Source: Clostridiaceae bacterium (GTDB taxonomy: Bacteria > Bacillota > Clostridia > TANB77 > CAG-508). Taken from it: 40,485 nucleotides of DNA. The notes beneath the pieces were generated by a model that did no database searches, was not told the origin of the DNA, and was given only the letters and a program-made list of their open reading frames with translations. Of the stretch, positions 20,192 through 28,651 are shown one piece after another (within the stretch, counting starts at the first letter, position 1; every line of letters begins with the position of its first letter). A program made the translations under genes and the position numbers. The stretch covers positions 1 to 40,485 of the forward strand of contig JAAZCX010000002.1 of NCBI GenBank assembly GCA_012513065.1, in the 5' to 3' direction.

Positions 20192-20554
20192 ATGCAACTA
20201 ACATTAAGAATAGCTTTAATAATTTTAACTTTAATATATTTATTTTATATATTTAAGTCTATAAAAAATAAAAAAATACAAATATCTTTTTCAATTTTTT
20301 GGGTTTTTACAGCTTTTATTTTAATAATAGCAATAGCGATTCCTAACTTAATACAAAATATATCTAATTTTTTAGGATTTACACTTACAACAAATATGAT
20401 ATTTTGCGTAACAATATTTATTGCATTTTATTTAATTTTTAATTTAACAACAATCTTATCAAAAGAAAATAAAAAGAATGTAAATTTAATACAAGAAATA
20501 TCAATCTTAAAAAAGAGAGTTGAAGATTTAGAAAAAAAACAGGAGGAAAAATAA
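20192..20554 (+). CDS. DUF2304 family membrane protein
   Basis: Small membrane protein directly downstream of DPM1-like GT2, typical pairing. Confidence 0.75.
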   Translation: MQLTLRIALIILTLIYLFYIFKSIKNKKIQISFSIFWVFTAFILIIAIAIPNLIQNISNFLGFTLTTNMIFCVTIFIAFYLIFNLTTILSKENKKNVNLIQEISILKKRVEDLEKKQEEK

Positions 20555-20557
20555 ATT

Positions 20558-22009
20558 ATGAATCTTATAGAACAATTAGATAATATACAAAAAAAAAATG
20601 TATTAGTAATAGGCGATATAATGTTAGATAGATACTATTTTGGAACATCTAATAGGATATCTCCAGAAGCTCCTGTTCCAGTACTAAAAAAGAAAAAAGA
20701 AAAAATGGTTTTAGGTGGAGCTGCAAATGTATCTATAAACATAAAAAAAGCCAAACAAAATGTAGCTATAATAAGTCTTATAGGAAATGATAATGATGGA
20801 GAAACATTAACAAAAATATTAAAAGAAAATGATATAGATACAAGTTTATTAATAAAAGATAAAGATAGATGTACTATTGTAAAAAATAGATTCATTGGAC
20901 AAAATAATATTCAAATGTTTAGATTTGATGAAGAGATTGAAGCTAAAATATCTAATAATATTAATGAAAAATTAATTGAATTATTAGAAAAAAATATTAG
21001 TAAATTTGATATTGTTGTAATATCTGATTATAATAAAGGACTTTTAAACGTTAATAATACTAGTAAAATAATAGATATTGCAAATAAAAATAATATAAAA
21101 ACATTAATAGATGTAAAAGAACCTAATTATGAGAAATATAAAAATTCTTTTTTGATAAAACCAAATTTATCAGAATTACATGATATAACAAAAATGCCAG
21201 TTGATACAGAAGAACAAATAGAAGTAGCAGCAAAGGAACTTTTAAAAAATACATCATGCAAATATGTACTTGCTACAAGAGGAAAAGATGGAATGACACT
21301 AGTATCAAGTGATGGAGAAACTAATAATATTAAATGTGAAACAAGAGAAGTTTATGATGTTACAGGTGCTGGAGATACAGTTATATCATATTTGGCAGTA
21401 GGATTAAGCAATAATATTCCAATAAAGGACGCTATACAAATTTCAAATTATGCAGCAGGTGTGGGAGTTTCAAAAATGGGTACATATGCTGTTAAAATTG
21501 ATGAAATAAAAAAATATGTATTAGATGTAAATGATACTGAATATGAAGAAAAAATAGTAACTGCAGAACAATTACAAAAAATATTAAAAGAAAAAGATAA
21601 TAAAAAAGTAGTATTTACTAATGGATGTTTTGATATTTTTCATGTAGGACATGCAAGATATTTAAGACAAGCATCAAAATTAGGAGACATACTAATAGTA
21701 GGAGTAAACTCAGATAATTCTGTAAAAAGATTAAAAGGAGAATCACGACCAATAATCCCTGAAAATGAAAGAATGGAACTTTTAGCAGCATTAGAATTTG
21801 TATCTTATGTTGTTAAATTTGAAGAAGACACCCCTTATAATATTATAGAAAAAATAAAACCCAATATAATAACAAAAGGTGGAGATTATAATAAAGAAGA
21901 TGTAGTTGGTAAAGATATAGTAGAATCTTATGGAGGAGAAGTTGTAATATGTCCTTTTATAGATAGTAGATCTACAACTAATATAATAAAAAAAATTAAG
22001 GGAGAATAA
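20558..22009 (+). CDS. hldE: Bifunctional heptose 7-phosphate kinase / heptose 1-phosphate adenylyltransferase
   Basis: VIGDIMLDRYYFGTSNRISPEAPVPV; DVTGAGDTVIS; C-terminal VFTNGCFDIFHVGHARYLRQASKLGDILIVGVNSD. Confidence 0.95.
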   Translation: MNLIEQLDNIQKKNVLVIGDIMLDRYYFGTSNRISPEAPVPVLKKKKEKMVLGGAANVSINIKKAKQNVAIISLIGNDNDGETLTKILKENDIDTSLLIKDKDRCTIVKNRFIGQNNIQMFRFDEEIEAKISNNINEKLIELLEKNISKFDIVVISDYNKGLLNVNNTSKIIDIANKNNIKTLIDVKEPNYEKYKNSFLIKPNLSELHDITKMPVDTEEQIEVAAKELLKNTSCKYVLATRGKDGMTLVSSDGETNNIKCETREVYDVTGAGDTVISYLAVGLSNNIPIKDAIQISNYAAGVGVSKMGTYAVKIDEIKKYVLDVNDTEYEEKIVTAEQLQKILKEKDNKKVVFTNGCFDIFHVGHARYLRQASKLGDILIVGVNSDNSVKRLKGESRPIIPENERMELLAALEFVSYVVKFEEDTPYNIIEKIKPNIITKGGDYNKEDVVGKDIVESYGGEVVICPFIDSRSTTNIIKKIKGE

Positions 22010-22015
22010 ATAACG

Positions 22016-22594
22016 ATGAAAGATAAAGTAAAAGATTGTTTTTTACAAAGTATCGAATGTAAGAAAAAAATACTAGAAGATAATATTCTATTAGATAATG
22101 TAGTTAAGATAGCTGAAAAAATAATTGAAGCATATAAAACAGGACATAGAGTTTATATATGTGGGAATGGTGGATCAGCAGCTGATTCACAACATTTTGC
22201 AGCGGAGCTTGTAGGAAGATTTATTATAGAAAGAAAAGGATTACCAGCAACTGCATTTACAACAGATAGTAGTATATTAACAGCTATAGGAAATGATTAT
22301 GGATATGATACTGTTTTTAAAAGACAAGTAGAAGCATTGGTAGAAAAAGATGATATATTTATTGTAATTAGTACAAGTGGAAATTCAGCAAATTTAGTAT
22401 TAGCTTTAAATGAAGCAAAGAAAATAGGAGCAACAACTATTGGACTTCTTGGAAAAACAGGAGGAAAATGCAAAGAATTTTGCGATATACCAGTTGTAGT
22501 TGATTGGACAAATACTCCAAATATACAAGAAGCTCATATTACAATAATACATATAATATGTAAAATGGTGGAAGATAAATTATATGAAAAATAA
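22016..22594 (+). CDS. gmhA: D-sedoheptulose 7-phosphate isomerase
   Basis: [35 protein letters not shown] domain. Confidence 0.95.
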   Translation: MKDKVKDCFLQSIECKKKILEDNILLDNVVKIAEKIIEAYKTGHRVYICGNGGSAADSQHFAAELVGRFIIERKGLPATAFTTDSSILTAIGNDYGYDTVFKRQVEALVEKDDIFIVISTSGNSANLVLALNEAKKIGATTIGLLGKTGGKCKEFCDIPVVVDWTNTPNIQEAHITIIHIICKMVEDKLYEK

Positions 22595-23130
22595 AGCAAT
22601 TTTTTTAGATAGAGATGGAACAATAAATATAGAAAAAAACTATTTGTATAAAATCGAAGACTTTGAATTTGAAACGGGAGTAATAGAAGCATTAAAAATA
22701 TTACAAAAATTAGATTTCAAATTAATAATAATATCTAATCAATCTGGAATAGAAAGAGAATATTATACTAAACAAGATGCAGATAAACTTTTTAATTATA
22801 TGGTAAATAAATTAAAAGAAAATGGGATAAATATTGATAAATATTATTATTGCCCACATTATAAAGAAGAATGTAATTGTAGAAAACCTAAGTTAGGTTT
22901 ATTTTACGAAGCTAAAAAAGACTTTAATATTGATTTTGCACGGAAGCTATGCAATAGGAGATAAATTAAGGGATTTATCAATTTGTGAAAAAGAACAAGT
23001 AAAAGGTTTTTTAATAATTAAAAATGAAACAGAAAAAAGCGAAAATATTGAAAAACATAAAAACATAAAAATATGTAACGATATTTTAGAAGCGTCTTAT
23101 ATGATAGCCAATGAAAAGAATGGAAGGTAA
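22584..23130 (+). CDS. gmhB: D-glycero-beta-D-manno-heptose 1,7-bisphosphate 7-phosphatase, split by a +1 shift at CGG 22941-22943
   Basis: [29 protein letters not shown]; the HAD motif [10 protein letters not shown] lies in the +1 frame; about 181 aa if one base is skipped. Confidence 0.92.
22941..22944 (+). other. Putative +1 recoding site GCA CGG A (gmhB)
   Basis: Zero frame: CGG AAG CTA TGC AAT AGG AGA TAA. Skipping C: GGA AGC TAT GCA ATA GGA GAT. Confidence 0.75.
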
Positions 23131-23136
23131 ACAAAG

Positions 23137-24297
23137 ATGGAAATAGCAAATCCAAAGAAAGTTAAATTAATAAAAAAAGTAAGCAATTTTTGTTCAATTT
23201 TTTATCATACAAAGAAAGTAGAAGAAAAAATAGATTTTGAAAAAGCAAAAGAAATATTAATATTTGATCCTTCACTAATTGGAGATACAATAATGATAAT
23301 GCCATTTTTACAAGTAGTAAAAAGTAATTTTAAAAATGCAAAAATTACTTTTTTATGTGCTTCACATGCTAAAACAATTTTGAAAAATACTAATTTAGTT
23401 GATGAATTTATTATCTGTAATGGCTATAAATCTTTTGTATCAATAAAAAATATAATAAAAGATTTTGGACATTTGAAAAAAGTACTAAAAGAAATAAATA
23501 AAAAAGAATATGATATTGCAATAGAACCAAGAGGAGATTTTAGATATATTTTTTATATGCATTATATTAATGCAAAAAGAAAGATAAGTTTTAACTATTC
23601 TGGAGGAGAATGCTTTCTAACAGATGTAATACCAATGCCTGAAAATTACCAAACAACACATACAACTGATGATAAATTATACTTAATGAAAATGTTAGGA
23701 GCTAAAATAGAAAAAGAAGATATAAATCCAACCCTTCCAATAACAGATGAAATGAAAAAGATGAAAGAAGAATTTATAAAACAAAATAATCTTCAAGATT
23801 ATAAAATAATAGGAATTCATCCAGGAGCAAGAGAAAAAATAAGAAGATTTGAAAAATTCGATGAATTACTACAAAAGATATATGAAAATAGCCCAAAAAC
23901 AGCTTTCATTGTTTATGAAGGAGTAAATGAGGAAGAAGCCGCAAATAAAGTTGTTGAAGGAGCTAACAAATGTGGTGCAAAAGTATTTCATATGAAATCT
24001 AATTTAGAGGAATATTTTAAAAGAATTACTTTTTCAGATGCTATAATATGCAATGATAGTAGTGCGGCACATATCGCAAATGCATATAAAATACCGACAA
24101 CAGTAATGTATGGACCAGTTAATCCAGAAGGAGTGAGACCATATAATAACACTACAGCAACTTTAAATTGCATAACTATTCCTTTGAAATGCAAACCATG
24201 TTATTCAACAGAAATATGTCCTGTTGGTACTTATGAATGTTTCAATAATATTAATATAGATGATGTAGCAATTACTGTTTTAAAATCAATAAAATAA
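23137..24297 (+). CDS. GT9 family (heptosyltransferase-like) glycosyltransferase
   Basis: DPSLIGDTIMIMPFLQ; GIHPGAREKIRRF; CNDSSAAHIANAYKIPTTVMYGP. Confidence 0.92.
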   Translation: MEIANPKKVKLIKKVSNFCSIFYHTKKVEEKIDFEKAKEILIFDPSLIGDTIMIMPFLQVVKSNFKNAKITFLCASHAKTILKNTNLVDEFIICNGYKSFVSIKNIIKDFGHLKKVLKEINKKEYDIAIEPRGDFRYIFYMHYINAKRKISFNYSGGECFLTDVIPMPENYQTTHTTDDKLYLMKMLGAKIEKEDINPTLPITDEMKKMKEEFIKQNNLQDYKIIGIHPGAREKIRRFEKFDELLQKIYENSPKTAFIVYEGVNEEEAANKVVEGANKCGAKVFHMKSNLEEYFKRITFSDAIICNDSSAAHIANAYKIPTTVMYGPVNPEGVRPYNNTTATLNCITIPLKCKPCYSTEICPVGTYECFNNINIDDVAITVLKSIK

Positions 24298-24312
24298 TGG
24301 AGTGAAAAATAT

Positions 24313-25542
24313 ATGACTAAGGATAAAAAAAATATAATTTGGAATATAATAGGTGCAACTGCTAATGCGTTCAATTCATTGTTTTTTGCAATAATAGTTA
24401 CGAGAATTAATGGAATTAATGATGGTGGAATTTTTACATATTCATTTGCAACAGCTTGTTTACTATATATGATTGGCGTTTATTCAGGAAGAACATTTCA
24501 AGTAACAGATATTACTAACAAAAATTCAGATTCAGATTATATATATCACAGAGCAATAACCTGTGTTGTAATGATATTAATATCAATTGCATTTGTTTTT
24601 ATAAAACAATATGATATGTATAAATCAATAATTTTTGTATTATTATGTGGGTATAAATGTATAGAAGCATTTAGTGAAAGTCTTTATGCTGTTGTTCAAA
24701 AAGGCGATTTACTTTATAAAGTTGGAAAATCAATGTTTTTTAAAGCTTTCATATCAGTTATAGCATTTTTAATAATTGACTTATTAACTAAAAATTTAAT
24801 TGCATCATGCATTAGTATAGTACTTATAAATATTATAATATTATTGGTATATGATTCGAAAAACATAAAAGAAGTAAAATTTATAAAAACAAAATTTTCA
24901 AAAAATTCAATTATTAGACTATTTAAAATAGGATTTTTTACATTTACATTAACATTTCTTGCAAATTATCTGATAAATGCACCAAGATATGCAATTGACG
25001 ATATATTAACTAATGATTTACAAACTATATTTGGAATTATAATAATGCCAGCAACACTTATGGCATTACTTGGTCAATACATAATTCAACCATCTTTAAT
25101 AAAATTATCAGAATGTATAAAAGATAAAAAATATATTGAATTTAAAAGTATAATAAAAAAATTAATAATGATTATTGGAGTATTAGGAATTATAGTAATA
25201 TTTGGAGCTTATATATTGGAAATGCCAGCATTAAAATTAATATATGGAGTAGAGCTAAGTCCTTATTTTAATGGAATGATGATAATAATAATAGGTTCTG
25301 TTTTATATAGTTTAAGTACAATATTATCAGCTATATTAATTGCAATGAGAAAAACAGTAGGACAAGCAATTATTTATGCTATAACAGCAATATTTACAAC
25401 AATTATGTCTTATATATTAGTTCAAAAATATCAAATATTTGGAGCTAGTATGACTTATTTTATAACAATGGTAAGTACAGCAATTTTATTTTTCATATAT
25501 CTATGTTATGGTATTAAAAAATACAAAAAAGAATGGAATTAA
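24313..25542 (+). CDS. Oligosaccharide flippase (Wzx-like)
   Basis: 409 aa polytopic membrane protein, MATE/PST-like pattern within glycan locus. Confidence 0.78.
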   Translation: MTKDKKNIIWNIIGATANAFNSLFFAIIVTRINGINDGGIFTYSFATACLLYMIGVYSGRTFQVTDITNKNSDSDYIYHRAITCVVMILISIAFVFIKQYDMYKSIIFVLLCGYKCIEAFSESLYAVVQKGDLLYKVGKSMFFKAFISVIAFLIIDLLTKNLIASCISIVLINIIILLVYDSKNIKEVKFIKTKFSKNSIIRLFKIGFFTFTLTFLANYLINAPRYAIDDILTNDLQTIFGIIIMPATLMALLGQYIIQPSLIKLSECIKDKKYIEFKSIIKKLIMIIGVLGIIVIFGAYILEMPALKLIYGVELSPYFNGMMIIIIGSVLYSLSTILSAILIAMRKTVGQAIIYAITAIFTTIMSYILVQKYQIFGASMTYFITMVSTAILFFIYLCYGIKKYKKEWN

Positions 25543-25568
25543 AATGTAAAAATTAAGGGGATAAAAAT

Positions 25569-26333
25569 ATGAAAATATCAATAATCACAGCAACATATAA
25601 TTCGGAAAAAACATTAAAAGACACATTAGAATCAGTATTAAAACAAACATATAAAGATTATGAACATATTATAGTGGATGGATTATCAAAAGATTCTACT
25701 GTGCAAATTGTAAAAGAATATAAAGAAAAATATAATGGAAAGCTAAGATATATTAGTGAAAAAGATAGTGGAATTTATGATGCAATGAATAAAGGAATAA
25801 AAATGGCAACAGGTGATATTATTGGATTATTAAATTCTGATGATATTTATGCAAATGAAAATGTTTTATCTAAAATTGCAGAGACTTTTAATAAAACAAA
25901 TTGTGATGGAACACATGCAAACCTAATTTTTATGGATGAAGAAACAATGTCTAAACCACAAAGAATATGGAATTCAAAAGTGATTGGAGATGTAAATAAA
26001 GGTTGGCATCCAGCTCATCCAACATTATATTTAAAAAAAGAAGTATATGATAAAATTGGATTATTTAACTTAAAATATAGAATTGTTGCAGATTACGATT
26101 TTATGATAAGAATGATGCTAGATAAAAGTATAAAATTACAATATATTGATGAATATATTGTGTATATGAGAGTTGGTGGAGCAAGTACAGATGGAATTAA
26201 AGGTTATATAAACAATATGAAAGAATCAACTAAAGCTCTAAAAAATAATAATATTAAATTTGCAACATTTGTAACATTAAGAAGAACAGTAAAAACGGTT
26301 TTACAAATGGTAAAGGCTAAAATTTTAAAATAA
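25569..26333 (+). CDS. GT2 family glycosyltransferase
   Basis: ISIITATYNSEKTLKDTLESVLKQTY; EKDSGIYDAMNKGI; LNSDDIY. Confidence 0.92.
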   Translation: MKISIITATYNSEKTLKDTLESVLKQTYKDYEHIIVDGLSKDSTVQIVKEYKEKYNGKLRYISEKDSGIYDAMNKGIKMATGDIIGLLNSDDIYANENVLSKIAETFNKTNCDGTHANLIFMDEETMSKPQRIWNSKVIGDVNKGWHPAHPTLYLKKEVYDKIGLFNLKYRIVADYDFMIRMMLDKSIKLQYIDEYIVYMRVGGASTDGIKGYINNMKESTKALKNNNIKFATFVTLRRTVKTVLQMVKAKILK

Positions 26334-26354
26334 AAAAGATTGAAAGGGAATAAT

Positions 26355-27470
26355 ATGGGAAACATTAAATTAGCAATTGATTTAACATGGCTTAAACCTA
26401 AAAAATCTGGTGGTGTAGAATCATATATAAGAAATGTATTAGATGGAATTTTAAAAACAGAAGACATAAATGAATATTATTTACTTACAGCACAAGATAA
26501 TGAAAATGAATTTGATAAATATTTAAATGATTCAAGATTTAAACAGATAAAATGTAATACAAGAGCAAATGACGTTATACAACATTTACTTTGGCAAAAT
26601 ACTATGCAATATAGAGTTTTGAAAAAGAACAAATTAAATCTTTGCCTTTTTCCAGTATATGAAATGCCATTATTACCATGTAAAAAAGTAAAAAAAGCAG
26701 TTGTTATACAAGATATACAAGCTTTCCATTTTCCAAATTATTTTAGTAAATTTGAAAATATCTGGTTTAGACTTGCTTGGAAATTGGATGTAAAATTAGC
26801 AGAAAAAGTAATTACTACAACTAATTTTACTAAAAATGATATAAAAGAGAATATATTAAACAAAGATAACATAGAAGTAATAAATATACCAATAGTTCTA
26901 AACAATACTAATAATATTGACACAAAAATTTTAGAAAAATTTAATTTAAAAGAAAATGAATATTATTATACAGTATCATCATTACATAAACATAAAAATT
27001 TACAAACATTAGTAAGAATGATAAAAAAATTAAAAGATAGTGATGAAAAAATACCTAAAAAATTTGTAATAAGTGGAGTTAATGGAACTCAAAAAGAAGA
27101 ATTTTTAAAAACTATTAATCGAGAAAATTTAACAGATAATATAATTTTAACAGGTTTTGTTTCAAATGACGAAAGAAACGAATTAATAAAAAAATGCAAT
27201 GTGTTTTTATATCCTAGTATATTTGAAGGATTTGGAATGCCTCCAATAGAAGCAATGACTTTAGGAGCAAAGGTAATAACAACTAAAAAAACTTCAATAC
27301 CAGAAGCTACTAAAAATAGATGTAATTATGTTGAAGATCCTTTTAATGAAGATGAATGGATAGAAAAAATTAAAGAAACACAAAGCCAAGATAAAAAAGT
27401 AATTGAATTAGTTGAATATGATAAGAAAAAAATCGCAAAAGAATATTTAGATTTATTTTATAATATATAA
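26355..27470 (+). CDS. GT4 family glycosyltransferase
   Basis: LYPSIFEGFGMPPIEAMTLGAKVITT; ATG 26355 preceded by aaaggga. Confidence 0.92.
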   Translation: MGNIKLAIDLTWLKPKKSGGVESYIRNVLDGILKTEDINEYYLLTAQDNENEFDKYLNDSRFKQIKCNTRANDVIQHLLWQNTMQYRVLKKNKLNLCLFPVYEMPLLPCKKVKKAVVIQDIQAFHFPNYFSKFENIWFRLAWKLDVKLAEKVITTTNFTKNDIKENILNKDNIEVINIPIVLNNTNNIDTKILEKFNLKENEYYYTVSSLHKHKNLQTLVRMIKKLKDSDEKIPKKFVISGVNGTQKEEFLKTINRENLTDNIILTGFVSNDERNELIKKCNVFLYPSIFEGFGMPPIEAMTLGAKVITTKKTSIPEATKNRCNYVEDPFNEDEWIEKIKETQSQDKKVIELVEYDKKKIAKEYLDLFYNI

Positions 27471-27508
27471 AAATTAGAAAAATAAATCAAAGGGAAGGAT
27501 TCTAAACT

Positions 27509-28549
27509 ATGAATTATGAATACAAATTAAGCATTATAGCTTTAGTGTATAATTTAGAAAAATATTTACCAAGATGTTTAGAAGCATTAGTTAATCAAAC
27601 TTTAAATAATATTGAAATATTATGTGTAGATGATGGATCAACAGATTCTGCACCTCAAATTATAGACGAATTTCAAAAAAAATATCCAGATAAAATAAAA
27701 GTATTTCATAAAGAAAATGGCGGAGAATTCACAACAAGAAATTATGGATTAGAAAGAGCAAAAGGAGAATATATAACATTTGTTGATACAGATGATTATG
27801 TTGAACTAGACTGGGCAGAAAAATTATATAATGCAGCTAAAAAAAGCAATGCAGATATGGCAGTATGTGGATTTGAAAGAATTGATTTAGAAACAAACAA
27901 AGTTGTAGCAAAAAATATGACTAAATTTGGAAACACAACAAAAATAGTAAATTCTAAAGATGATTTTGTTAGTTTTATAAATCCTGCACCATGGAATAAA
28001 ATTTATAAAAGAGAACTAATAAAAGATTTTAGATTTCTTCCTTTTAGAGGCTTTAATGATACAATGTTTTTAATAACATCTTTTATAAATATTAAGACAA
28101 TAGCTTTTGTACCAGATGTTTTATATCATTATTATTTAAGATATGATTCACAAATTCATACAGTAAATATTAAAGATGTTGAAAATTTGAAAAAGTATTT
28201 ATTAAAAGTAAAAGATACTTATATTGAATACAAAAAATATGAGGAATTTAAATATATATTAGATTTGATGGCTTTTATTCATTTAGGAGTATCTGTAATG
28301 TATAGAGTATCTTATGATAAAACCATAGATATAAAACAGGAATTGAATAAAACTATAGAATATTTAGATGAAAATTTTAGTACATGGAGAAATTCACCAT
28401 TTTTAAAATTTGGATATTCTATAAAAAAAGGAATAAAACATATAGGATTATGGTTAATTTCTAAAATTTATAAAATAAATAAACCTATTATTTATATAAA
28501 AATATACAGATTTTTAGTAGATAAAATCAAAGTAGATATTAAATTTTAA
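27509..28549 (+). CDS. GT2 family glycosyltransferase (EpsJ-like)
   Basis: LSIIALVYNLEKYLPRCLEALVNQTL; VDDGSTDSAP; VDTDDYV. Confidence 0.92.
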   Translation: MNYEYKLSIIALVYNLEKYLPRCLEALVNQTLNNIEILCVDDGSTDSAPQIIDEFQKKYPDKIKVFHKENGGEFTTRNYGLERAKGEYITFVDTDDYVELDWAEKLYNAAKKSNADMAVCGFERIDLETNKVVAKNMTKFGNTTKIVNSKDDFVSFINPAPWNKIYKRELIKDFRFLPFRGFNDTMFLITSFINIKTIAFVPDVLYHYYLRYDSQIHTVNIKDVENLKKYLLKVKDTYIEYKKYEEFKYILDLMAFIHLGVSVMYRVSYDKTIDIKQELNKTIEYLDENFSTWRNSPFLKFGYSIKKGIKHIGLWLISKIYKINKPIIYIKIYRFLVDKIKVDIKF

Positions 28550-28651
28550 ATAAATATATAAATAGTGTATAAAGTGGAAAAATTTACAAACATATAAAAT
28601 ATTGAAATAAAAAATTAAACATGTTAACATAAAATAAAGGAGAGTTTTAGC

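Noticed and set aside
22930-23130. Separate small ORF (66 aa) as an independent gene
   Set aside because: It is the C-terminal part of GmhB in the +1 frame ([10 protein letters not shown]), not a stand-alone gene.
28602-28630. Promoter TTGAAA-N17-TAACAT before the GH25 gene
   Set aside because: The predicted start site would fall on the ribosome-binding site; too weak to annotate.
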